A program made the position numbers and the translations under genes. Below the pieces are notes generated by a model. The model was not told where the DNA came from and ran no database searches. It saw only the letters and a list, made by a program, of their open reading frames with translations. From the NCBI GenBank assembly GCA_015486475.1, contig WFRO01000047.1, positions 1 to 14,680 of the forward strand: a stretch of DNA of 14,680 bases, in the 5' to 3' direction. The stretch is from Bacteroidales bacterium. GTDB lineage: Bacteria > Bacteroidota > Bacteroidia > Bacteroidales > VadinHA17. Of the stretch, positions 1-5,808 are shown one piece after another; the first letter of the stretch is position 1; each line of letters starts with the position of its first letter.

Positions 1-80
1 AAGAAACCTCCGAACAATGCTGCCAGCGTCCACCACGTAAGATTCTTCCTGAACCCTTTGGCTGTCTTTTTGATATCCAT
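1..80 (-). CDS. Start of a predicted membrane protein (truncated by window edge)
   Basis: Only the first 26 codons are inside the window. They begin at an ATG whose complement is at 78-80, and read MDIKKTAKGFRKN, then LTWWTLAALFGGF. A basic amphipathic start followed by a Trp-rich hydrophobic run suggests a cytoplasmic N-terminus leading into a first transmembrane helix. The gene begins 15 bases after the stop of the USP at 96-551. It is preceded by a purine-rich GGGAAAG about where a ribosome-binding site would sit, so it is probably the last visible gene of the USP/transporter operon. Too little is present to name a family; a permease or small integral membrane protein is a guess from hydrophobicity alone. 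Confidence 0.6.
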   Translation of the reverse strand, partial: MDIKKTAKGFRKNLTWWTLAALFGGF

Positions 81-95
81 CTTTCCCTTTTTTTA

Positions 96-551
96 TTATT
101 TAACCACCAATACAGAAACCGGAGACAGCTCTACCACATGCCGCACCGTGCTTCCCATAAAATATCCTCTCAAGGTACTCTCACCGGTATAACCCAGCAC
201 AATAAGACTGGCATCTACCTGTTCTGCAGCAATGCATATCTGTTTGGAAGCCACCCCTTCTTCCACCAGAATACTGGCCTTAAAACCCAGTTCTCTGAGT
301 TCGGCTTCCTTTTGTTGCAGTTTTCCATACACTTTTTCAAGGATCTTTTTAACGGCATGTTCTTTTGCCACACCGGCAGGAGATAATTCGATCTGCTCCT
401 GTATCTCCCAATACTGATTGACTTTTCGTTCCTCAATAATGTGAACGATAACCACTTCTTTTGTACCGGCTTCCTTTAATTTTTTAACATATTCATATGC
501 TTTCTCGGCATTTTTACTAAAGTCGGTAGGGTAAACTATTTTTGAATACAT
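96..551 (-). CDS. Universal stress protein, UspA family (copy A)
   Basis: This 151-residue single-domain USP is the usual length for the family. It begins MYSKIVYPTDFSKN, with the family Asp at residue 10. Near the C-terminus it carries the ATP-binding signature G-x2-G-x9-G-S (G120, G123, G133, S134), which places it in the nucleotide-binding class. The protein should be cytoplasmic; family members act in survival of starvation, redox or envelope stress, and the specific role here is unknown. The frame can be extended to a TTG at 578, but that would add nine residues, overlap the upstream transporter stop, and break alignment with the two neighbouring paralogues. The ATG at 551 is therefore chosen. 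It lies 23 bases after the transporter gene. By hand count it is about 81% identical to the copy at 2080-2535 (28 differences in 151). Confidence 0.95.
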   Translation of the reverse strand: MYSKIVYPTDFSKNAEKAYEYVKKLKEAGTKEVVIVHIIEERKVNQYWEIQEQIELSPAGVAKEHAVKKILEKVYGKLQQKEAELRELGFKASILVEEGVASKQICIAAEQVDASLIVLGYTGESTLRGYFMGSTVRHVVELSPVSVLVVK

Positions 552-574
552 TTTTGATGATTTTAATGAATGGA

Positions 575-1558
575 TCAAGTTGAAGAATAATTTGGTTTAA
601 ATCTCAACAGGTATTTATAATATAATGCAGCAATGGGCATTTGAAAGATGGCACATCCCACTATGCCCAGCAGCGCTTCAGGGCCAAAGACGGTAACAGC
701 CACGGCCATGGCAATGGAGAGATTCTTCGTGCCTGTAGCATAGATGATCGGAACGGCTTTATCAAATCTTATCTTTAATGGTTTGATCGCAAACCATCCG
801 GTAAAAACAAAAGTGATGGTATAGTACAGCAGTGCCACGATCGCCGGCATAACGATGAGCATGGGATCTTTCAATATAACTTTTGCTTTCAGTGCCAGGG
901 CAATGAAAACGATGATCAGTGCACTGATCCCCGATATAATGGAGAAAACCGGTTTAAGGTTGATGTGACCTCTGAGATTTTTTTTGATGCTGACCAATGC
1001 CCAATGGGTCAGGGCTCCCATGATAAGAGGTGCTACGATAAGTATAGCGATCTTTTCCAGCAGGAACATAAGATGAATGGTGACTTTGGCCCCTTCCATT
1101 ACCTGCATCCCCAGCGGGATCCATATTATGCTTAATAAAAGAGCGCTCATCTCCACCATCAGTGCCAGAGACACATCAGCACCCATAACGCCGGCCCAGA
1201 ATGCGGTAAGCCCTCCCGGGGGCACCAGAACAGCAAGCAGTATGCCGGCCAGTAACAAGGTCTCACCCTTGAGAAAGACAGCCCCCAGAGGCCACATAAT
1301 GAGAGGCGCAATGATCAGACTCATCCCCAATGCAATAAGAAGCTCCTTAGGCCGTTTGAACACATCCGCTATGGCATCTATCCGCAAGGGAATACACATC
1401 ATATATATCATCACAAAGGATACCGGGAAGATCCAGGATTTCAGGGACTGTGCAGTATGAGGTTTCCACAAACCGAAACCAAACCCTGCGAATAACATCA
1501 GGATGATCCAAATCGGTAGCGTCTCCTTGAATTTCTTGTCAAATGAAACTAAAGACAT
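575..1558 (-). CDS. ACR3-like transporter of the bile acid:sodium symporter (BASS) superfamily
   Basis: This 327-residue inner-membrane protein has about ten hydrophobic spans. Two features place it in the SBF/ACR3 superfamily. The first is the discontinuous-helix motif PPGG (residues 113-116) followed by a GADVSLAL stretch (126-133), comparable to the PGG...GDVxLS motif of BASS transporters. The second is ATGTKNLSIAMAVA near 274-287, corresponding to the second crossover helix (GxQN in bile-acid transporters). The N-terminal half (MMCIPLR, then a DVFKRPK loop) resembles arsenite exporters of the ACR3 type. However, the Cys that ACR3 proteins have at the PPGG position is absent (Cys only at 55 and 302), so arsenite export is not supported. 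The substrate is unknown. The gene sits between USP genes on both sides, and its start is fixed by a strong ribosome-binding site. Confidence 0.85.
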   Translation of the reverse strand: MSLVSFDKKFKETLPIWIILMLFAGFGFGLWKPHTAQSLKSWIFPVSFVMIYMMCIPLRIDAIADVFKRPKELLIALGMSLIIAPLIMWPLGAVFLKGETLLLAGILLAVLVPPGGLTAFWAGVMGADVSLALMVEMSALLLSIIWIPLGMQVMEGAKVTIHLMFLLEKIAILIVAPLIMGALTHWALVSIKKNLRGHINLKPVFSIISGISALIIVFIALALKAKVILKDPMLIVMPAIVALLYYTITFVFTGWFAIKPLKIRFDKAVPIIYATGTKNLSIAMAVAVTVFGPEALLGIVGCAIFQMPIAALYYKYLLRFKPNYSST

Positions 1559-1566
1559 TTCTTTCC

Positions 1567-1572
1567 CCTCCT
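1567..1572 (-). promoter_or_regulatory. Strong Shine-Dalgarno for the ACR3-like transporter
   Basis: AGGAGG on the minus strand, followed by an 8-base spacer to the ATG at 1558. Such motifs are uncommon in Bacteroidota, so it supports this start well. Confidence 0.75.
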
Positions 1573-1601
1573 ATTCATTTAATGCATCCGTAAATTCTTC
1601 T

Positions 1602-2060
1602 TCACTTTACTACCAAAACAGACACAGGTGACAGTTCTACCACATGGCGAACCGTACTGCCCATAAAATATCCTTTCAGTAAGCTTTCTCCTGTATACCC
1701 AAGAACAATAAGATCTGCTGCCACTTGTTTGGCAGCCGTACAGATCTGCTGGGAGGCAACCCCCTGTTCCACAAGGATACTGGCTTTTATTCCAAGGGAC
1801 ACCAACTCTTTTTCGATCTTTTGCAACTTTGGATAGACCTGTTCAAGTAATAACTTCTCGGCATCTTCCAGATCAATCGTCCCCTCAGTGGAAGCTTCCA
1901 TTTGTTGACGGACCTGTTCATACTCCAGGATCTTTCGTTTTTCAACGATATGGGTTATCACTACTTCTACGGTACCTGCACTTTTCAGTTGTTTAACATA
2001 CCCAAGGGCCTTTTCAGCGTTTTTACTAAAATCTGTCGGATAAAGGATTTTTGAATACAT
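1602..2060 (-). CDS. Universal stress protein, UspA family (copy B)
   Basis: This 152-residue single-domain USP is the most divergent of the three small copies. It begins MYSKILYPTDFSKN and keeps D10 and the complete nucleotide-binding signature G121-x2-G124-x9-G134-S. The C-terminal third (YTGES, FMGSTVRHVVELSPVSVLVVK region) is almost identical to copies A and C, whereas residues 45-85, a surface helix region, differ strongly and contain one extra residue. The ATG at 2060 lies 19 bases after the stop of copy C, with no recognisable ribosome-binding site, so translation may depend on coupling or on leader structure. UspA-type proteins usually form dimers, so hetero-dimers among the three copies are possible (inference). 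Confidence 0.95.
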   Translation of the reverse strand: MYSKILYPTDFSKNAEKALGYVKQLKSAGTVEVVITHIVEKRKILEYEQVRQQMEASTEGTIDLEDAEKLLLEQVYPKLQKIEKELVSLGIKASILVEQGVASQQICTAAKQVAADLIVLGYTGESLLKGYFMGSTVRHVVELSPVSVLVVK

Positions 2061-2079
2061 GGCATAATGATTTTATCTT

Positions 2080-2535
2080 CTATTTAACGATCAAAACAGA
2101 TACGGGAGATAACTCCACGACATGTCGCACCGTGCTGCCCATGAAAAAGCCTCTCAAAAGACTTTCTCCCGTATAGCCCAGCACGATCAGACTGGCCCTG
2201 ACCTGGCGGGCCGCTTCGCATATCTGCCTGGAAGCCACTCCTTCTTCCACCAGGATACTGGCTTTGAATCCCAGCGACTGCAGCTCCTGTTTTTTTTCCT
2301 CCAGTCTTCCATATACCCGCTCCAGGATCTTTTTTACCGCATGTTCACGGGTCACACCGGAATCAGAACCTTCGATCTGTTGCTGGATATCCCAGTACTG
2401 ACTGATCTTCCTTTCCTCTACAATGTGAACGATGACTACTTCTTTTGTTCCGGCATCTTTCAGTTTTTTTACATATTCATAAGCTTTTTCAGCATTCTTA
2501 CTGAAATCGGTTGGATAAATGATCTTTGTATACAT
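2080..2535 (-). CDS. Universal stress protein, UspA family (copy C)
   Basis: A 151-residue USP beginning MYTKIIYPTDFSKN, with D10 and the ATP-binding signature G120-x2-G123-x9-G133-S134. It is the first USP of the operon, 36 bases downstream of the beta-barrel stop. It is far closer to copy A (about 81% identity) than to its immediate neighbour copy B. That suggests copies A and C come from a recent duplication or are kept alike by gene conversion, while B is older. The start at 2535 has a perfect AAGGAGG ribosome-binding site 8 bases upstream. Cytoplasmic; the role is stress-related by family only. Confidence 0.95.
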   Translation of the reverse strand: MYTKIIYPTDFSKNAEKAYEYVKKLKDAGTKEVVIVHIVEERKISQYWDIQQQIEGSDSGVTREHAVKKILERVYGRLEEKKQELQSLGFKASILVEEGVASRQICEAARQVRASLIVLGYTGESLLRGFFMGSTVRHVVELSPVSVLIVK

Positions 2536-2543
2536 GATCTTTC

Positions 2544-2550
2544 CCTCCTT
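2544..2550 (-). promoter_or_regulatory. Strong Shine-Dalgarno for USP copy C
   Basis: AAGGAGG on the minus strand with an 8-base spacer to the ATG at 2535. It fixes the start. Confidence 0.8.
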
Positions 2551-2571
2551 GTTTTATTAAGTTTTTTCAGC

Positions 2572-3450
2572 TCAAAACAGGTAATAAAGCCCCACCCAGG
2601 TGGTCACGGCAGGGGTGAACGGCATTTTCCCCGAAAGAGTGACAGGCAGTGCAAACTGGATCAGAAAAGGACGGGTGATCCGGTATTGCGCTCCGGGGAT
2701 CAGCTGGAACAAATGGCTGGCTGATCCCTCTATGGCTGTACCGTCTTTACGATTCTGCCAGGTTTGTTTATATACCAGCGATGTCTCCCCGATAAACCTT
2801 TTCCCGACATTGTAGGCGGTACTCCAGGAGAACTGCATAACATCTCCCAGATTTACATCCGACCTGTTCTTACTCCGGAATACGTAAAAGGCCGACCACC
2901 GCATATCCCATCTTCCGAATTCTTTCTCAGGCAGTAATGCCAGTCCCGCATCATAGGAACCCGTTCCCAGCGGGAGCTGATCGGGAGAGAGTCCGGTGGA
3001 CACCCCCGAAGGCCATTTGGTATAGAACAACAAAGAAGTAAGGAACCTCTTTTCCTTGTTATGATGGAACTTCCATAACAAAGCGCCAATGATATCCCCA
3101 ATGCCGGTACCATTTTTGGTAATATCCGGCAGGGACATTTTGTTATCCAGAAAAGGGACATTCAGGATCGCGGTCAGCTTAGGAGTGATCCCGTATCTCA
3201 CCTTGGCAAAGACCGTATTGGATGTAAAAGAGATATTATCCGGCATGGGAACCATCTCACCTGTACTAGCATCCAGCTTCTTATCAAAAAAAGGATGGAT
3301 CCAATAACCCCGGATGACCCACAACCCTTTGGGCAATGTTTTGGCCGGGATACCGAAGATAGGCGGCCTCGGCACAGGTTTTTGCCTTTGTGCCCATAAA
3401 CCTGTTCCCGTCAACAAGATCATTAAAAAAATAATTCCTGACCTTCTCAT
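2572..3450 (-). CDS. Outer-membrane beta-barrel, phenol-MetA/transporter-like (barrel 1)
   Basis: This 292-residue protein has a signal peptide (MRRSGIIFLM start, hydrophobic core, likely cleavage after GLWA at residue 20). Alternating hydrophobic strands follow, and it ends in Tyr-Tyr-Leu-Phe, the aromatic C-terminus typical of outer-membrane barrels. The central GIGDI (117-121), WPSG (147-150) and PDQLPLGTGS (156-165) segments match the GDL...PTG...lGtGs pattern I associate with the 'MetA-pathway of phenol degradation' transporter family. It is therefore likely an outer-membrane channel of unknown substrate; the family name does not establish phenol transport. It shares these motifs with the barrel at 12959-13879. 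It is the first gene after the promoter at 3549-3580 and is followed 36 bases later by a USP gene. Confidence 0.8.
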   Translation of the reverse strand: MRRSGIIFLMILLTGTGLWAQRQKPVPRPPIFGIPAKTLPKGLWVIRGYWIHPFFDKKLDASTGEMVPMPDNISFTSNTVFAKVRYGITPKLTAILNVPFLDNKMSLPDITKNGTGIGDIIGALLWKFHHNKEKRFLTSLLFYTKWPSGVSTGLSPDQLPLGTGSYDAGLALLPEKEFGRWDMRWSAFYVFRSKNRSDVNLGDVMQFSWSTAYNVGKRFIGETSLVYKQTWQNRKDGTAIEGSASHLFQLIPGAQYRITRPFLIQFALPVTLSGKMPFTPAVTTWVGLYYLF

Positions 3451-3457
3451 TTCTCTT

Positions 3458-3464
3458 CCTCCTT
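3458..3464 (-). promoter_or_regulatory. Strong Shine-Dalgarno for barrel 1
   Basis: AAGGAGG on the minus strand with a 7-base spacer to the ATG at 3450. It supports this start over any internal Met. Confidence 0.8.
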
Positions 3465-3548
3465 GTCAATTTTCTCACTGCTACGTATGTTTTTTCTTCA
3501 AATAACTATTTCTATCCATACAAAAATATTACTTCAGATAGCTTATCG

Positions 3549-3580
3549 CAAATATACGATAGGTATACTCCGGCTTCAAA
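3549..3580 (-). promoter_or_regulatory. Bacteroidota-type housekeeping promoter for the barrel 1/USP operon
   Basis: On the minus strand, TTTG (3580-3577) is followed by 20 bases and then TATATTTG (3556-3549), an exact match to the -33 TTTG / -7 TAnnTTTG consensus with ideal spacing. Transcription would start near 3543, giving a leader of about 90 bases before the ATG at 3450. It lies just downstream of the SPW gene terminator, so it is a new transcription unit. A perfect inverted repeat abuts the -33 box. Confidence 0.75.
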
Positions 3581-3602
3581 TGAGAAATATCATTATTTCT
3601 CA
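3581..3602. promoter_or_regulatory. Perfect 22-bp inverted repeat next to the -33 box (candidate regulator site)
   Basis: The arms TGAGAAATA (3581-3589) and TATTTCTCA (3594-3602) are exact reverse complements separated by TCAT. The element touches the -33 TTTG of the barrel 1 promoter, with its centre near -49 relative to the predicted start. That placement fits an activator site better than a terminator, since there is no GC-rich stem and no T-run. The regulator is unknown. A 22-bp two-fold symmetric site would suit a dimeric regulator such as a CRP/FNR-type protein, but the half-sites do not match TGTGA. Confidence 0.5.
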
Positions 3603-3632
3603 TCGAATTTCCCTGCAGTGCTGCAATGAACC

Positions 3633-3664
3633 ATAAAAAGAAAGGAGGCCAACCGGCCTCCTTT
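3633..3664 (-). terminator. Rho-independent terminator of the SPW gene
   Basis: A perfect 10-bp stem (AAAGGAGGCC with GGCCTCCTTT) closes a 4-base loop at 3641-3664. On the minus strand it is followed by CTTTTTA. It begins about 18 bases after the SPW stop and separates that gene from the next promoter. Confidence 0.9.
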
Positions 3665-3682
3665 CACCCTTAAAACATCATC

Positions 3683-4015
3683 TCAGGACTTTACTGCAGG
3701 CGAAGAGCTTCCGCCCATAGCACCAAAACCTCCGATCATGAGGAGAATTCCCGAGATAGCGTCATTCCACAAGTTGGGCGTATGTGTCTGCAGGGAAGGC
3801 ACAAAAGCTGCAATGATCAGCCAGATACCGACCAGACCGGATAGCCAGGCCTGCCAGGGTTTGGCTTTAAGCATCCAAAAACCGGCGACGGCGACAACAA
3901 TGCCCACGAGCAGATTGTCCCACAGATTACCCGTCGGTGTGAGATTCAAAAAGGCAGCGATGAAGATCCAGATGCCTAAAATAGCGATCGTCCAGGATTG
4001 CCATGTTGTTTTCAT
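3683..4015 (-). CDS. SPW-repeat small membrane protein
   Basis: This 110-residue protein has two tandem repeats of about 55 residues (roughly 1-52 and 53-101). Each carries a Trp-x2-Trp start, a GIW-(L/I)-x-IAAF hydrophobic segment, a polar NLW(D/N)(N/D) turn and a second hydrophobic helix ending in Gly-Phe. This gives four short transmembrane segments, the layout of the SPW repeat family (PF03779), although the eponymous Ser-Pro-Trp has become Asn-Leu-Trp in both repeats. A short Ser-rich tail follows. The molecular function of the family is not known to me. The gene is alone: a strong ribosome-binding site (AAGGAGG, 8-base spacing) fixes the start, a terminator follows, and a 347-base gap precedes it. 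Confidence 0.88.
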   Translation of the reverse strand: MKTTWQSWTIAILGIWIFIAAFLNLTPTGNLWDNLLVGIVVAVAGFWMLKAKPWQAWLSGLVGIWLIIAAFVPSLQTHTPNLWNDAISGILLMIGGFGAMGGSSSPAVKS

Positions 4016-4023
4016 TTTAATTT

Positions 4024-4030
4024 CCTCCTT
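4024..4030 (-). promoter_or_regulatory. Strong Shine-Dalgarno for the SPW gene
   Basis: AAGGAGG on the minus strand with an 8-base spacer to the ATG at 4015. Confidence 0.8.
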
Positions 4031-4069
4031 ATTGGTTTAGTTAAACATTTTATCTTTCACCTCTATCAA

Positions 4070-4086
4070 CCCACAAACCATGCCAA
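4070..4086 (-). promoter_or_regulatory. Weak sigma-54-like promoter candidate for the SPW gene
   Basis: The minus strand reads TTGGCATG, four bases, then GTGGG, against the sigma-54 consensus YTGGCACG-N4-TTGCW. The -24 half is good (TTGGCA), but the -12 half keeps only TG of TTGC and loses the C of the key GC. Its predicted start near 4059 would leave a sensible 45-base leader. The neighbouring gene is a sigma-54 activator, which makes the site worth noting, but the -12 mismatch keeps confidence low. Confidence 0.25.
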
Positions 4087-4159
4087 ACTCTGTATTATAT
4101 TGATTGTCTGGGTATTACAAGATTTCGACAAAATCACAAACACATGAAATAAGGAGATT

Positions 4160-4186
4160 CCGGGAAAAGGGATTTCCCGGTTTTTT
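4160..4186 (+). terminator. Rho-independent terminator facing the plus direction
   Basis: CCGGGAAA (4160-4167), a 5-base loop, and TTTCCCGG (4173-4180) form a perfect 8-bp stem followed directly by six T on the plus strand. On the minus strand the hairpin is followed by AATCTCC, so it lacks a U-tract in the direction of all known genes. It either ends an unannotated plus-strand transcript or is a relic. It may still act weakly as a barrier to read-through from the activator gene. Confidence 0.55.
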
Positions 4187-4272
4187 GGAACACACATCTT
4201 AATGAGATGAGAATAAGCACACTAAGGAGTGAAACCTGATTTCGCCTTACCGGAACTCACTCCGTATCCCGC

Positions 4273-4302
4273 GCCCTACGCCCTGAGCTCTGTGCTCTGT
4301 GC
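4273..4302. repeat. Degenerate heptamer tandem repeat (four units)
   Basis: GCCCTAC, GCCCTGA, GCTCTGT, GCTCTGT, then GC: four consecutive 7-base units of the form GCYCTNN. The repeat lies in the intergenic gap and is far more GC-rich than its AT-rich surroundings. Slippage-prone microsatellite is the simplest reading. Confidence 0.6.
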
Positions 4303-4362
4303 AAATATACCTGACAACCCCCTGCCATTCCGATCCGTTTGTGTGTAATTTTTGAGATGGAT

Positions 4363-5808
4363 TCATTTTTTATAATTCGACGGATTGATCAGGTGTTTCC
4401 GGATCAGGTTCTGCAACTGCCGGCGGTCATAGCCAGTCAGCTCTGCAGCTTTGGTGATGTTACCATGCGTTTTTTTCAGCACATGGTCCAGAAAATTATA
4501 TTCCAGCTTTTTATCCACTTCCTCATACCGTTTTTTCCTTTCCTTTTGCAGTTCCTCCTTGGTAGCGGGAACGCTTTCCTGTTCTCCCGTCTCTGTTTCC
4601 CCGGCCTGCTTTACAAATTCCACGGGCAGGGCTTCGGGCACCAGGACATCGCCCGGTGAGAAGAGCATGGTATGCATAACGATATTTTCCAGTTCCCTGA
4701 CATTCCCGGGCCATGCATAGTTCATGAACATTTCCATCACTTTCCTGTCGGTGTCACGGACAGTCTTTCCGATATCCTTTTCATGTTTCTTCAGAAAGTG
4801 TTTCACCAGCAGGGGGATATCGTCTTTTCGTTCCCGCAGGGGCAGGATCCGCAGGTTAACGACTTTCAGCCGGTAATACAGGTCTTCCCTGAAATTCCCT
4901 TCTTCCACCTCTTTCTCCAGGTTCCGGTTGGTAGCTGCCACGAACCGGATGTCGGTGTGTATGACCTGTGTACCGCCCACGCGGGTAAACTGTTGTTCTT
5001 CGATAGCCCGCAGGAGCTTGACCTGCATGTTCTTCGGCAACTCGCCTATTTCATCCAGGAACAGGGTTCCCTGATGGGCCAGCTCGAACTTTCCCTTTTT
5101 TTGGGCAGAAGCGCCCGTAAAAGCACCCTTTTCATGGCCGAACAGCTCGCTCTCGATCAGCTCTGCCGGGATAGCCCCACAGTTGATGCTGACAAAGTTC
5201 TTGTTCGCCCGGGGGCTCAGGTAATGAATGGCCCGGGCAAACAGCTCTTTCCCTGTGCCGCTCTCCCCTTCAATGAGCACCGGCACCTTGGCCCCGGCCA
5301 CCTGGCCGGTAAGGTCCAGCAACCGTTTCATCTCAGGATTGATGGTGATGATCTGACGAAACCCCTCGTACGCTTTCAACTGCTCTTTCAGTCTTACATT
5401 CTCGTTCAGCAGGTTGCTGTAATTCAGGGCCCGTTCAATGGTCAGGGAGAGGTTCTCAATGTTCAGCGGCTTCAGGATATAATCAAAAGCCCCCATCTTC
5501 ATCGACCTGACCGCATTCTCGATGGTACCGTAGGCGGTCATGATGATCACCGGGATGTGATAATTCTTTTCCCGGATCTTTTCCAGCAGTTCATCCCCTG
5601 TCATCTCCGGCATCCGCAGGTCGGTAAGGATCAGGCTTACAGGCTCATGGTCCAGGAGGGTGAGGGCCTGCGCTCCGTTGTTGGCCAGCAGGATATTGTA
5701 TTTGTCCCTGAAATTGATCTTCAGGATGCGGGCAGAGCGCTCCTCGTCGTCAACGATGAGCAGTGTGGGCTTGTAAGTCGTATTCTCTTTTTCCATGGGC
5801 CGGGTCAT
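4363..5808 (-). CDS. Sigma-54-dependent response regulator, NtrC/AtoC family
   Basis: 481 residues. The receiver domain (about 14-128) has the acidic pair D20-D21, phospho-acceptor D63 (in LTDLRMPEM), T91 and K113. The AAA+ domain (about 155-385) has Walker A GESGTGKE (181-188), the sigma-54 contact loop GAFTGA (228-233), Walker B LFLDE (249-253), and arginines R307 and R313 in the FREDLYYRL segment. AWPGNVRELEN (365-375) is the usual end of that domain. A charged linker of about 45 residues leads to a Fis-type helix-turn-helix (about 436-472). All catalytic residues are intact, so it should be an active sigma-54 activator. Its ATG overlaps the stop of the kinase gene (ATGA), so the kinase is its likely partner. 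A second Met at residue 5 is an alternative start. Targets are not evident. Confidence 0.96.
   Translation of the reverse strand: MTRPMEKENTTYKPTLLIVDDEERSARILKINFRDKYNILLANNGAQALTLLDHEPVSLILTDLRMPEMTGDELLEKIREKNYHIPVIIMTAYGTIENAVRSMKMGAFDYILKPLNIENLSLTIERALNYSNLLNENVRLKEQLKAYEGFRQIITINPEMKRLLDLTGQVAGAKVPVLIEGESGTGKELFARAIHYLSPRANKNFVSINCGAIPAELIESELFGHEKGAFTGASAQKKGKFELAHQGTLFLDEIGELPKNMQVKLLRAIEEQQFTRVGGTQVIHTDIRFVAATNRNLEKEVEEGNFREDLYYRLKVVNLRILPLRERKDDIPLLVKHFLKKHEKDIGKTVRDTDRKVMEMFMNYAWPGNVRELENIVMHTMLFSPGDVLVPEALPVEFVKQAGETETGEQESVPATKEELQKERKKRYEEVDKKLEYNFLDHVLKKTHGNITKAAELTGYDRRQLQNLIRKHLINPSNYKK

Larger units (their letters stand above)
4016..4362. other. 347-base intergenic region between the sigma-54 activator gene and the SPW gene
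   Basis: No convincing gene is present on either strand. Reading from low to high coordinates it holds the SPW ribosome-binding site (4024-4030), a weak sigma-54-like element (4070-4086), a terminator hairpin facing the plus direction (4160-4186), a short inverted repeat CATCT/AGATG (4195-4209), and a degenerate heptamer repeat (4273-4302). It also has a lone TATATTTG -7-like box on the minus strand (4309-4302) without a TTTG at the right distance. The SPW promoter must lie here, but which element serves is uncertain. Confidence 0.7.

Noticed and set aside
552..578. N-terminal extension of USP copy A to a TTG codon
   Set aside because: It would overlap the transporter stop and adds residues absent from both close paralogues; the ATG at 551 fits.
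575..1558. Arsenite efflux pump (acr3)
   Set aside because: The topology is similar but the conserved Cys is replaced by PPGG and no ars genes are nearby.
4094..4125. E. coli-like TATAAT with TTGTAA upstream of the SPW gene
   Set aside because: The spacing is about 15 bases and the other promoters in the window follow the Bacteroidota consensus.
4302..4309. TATATTTG box on the minus strand as a full promoter for SPW
   Set aside because: There is no TTTG 19-21 bases upstream, and it would create a leader of about 280 bases; mentioned only within the intergenic entry.
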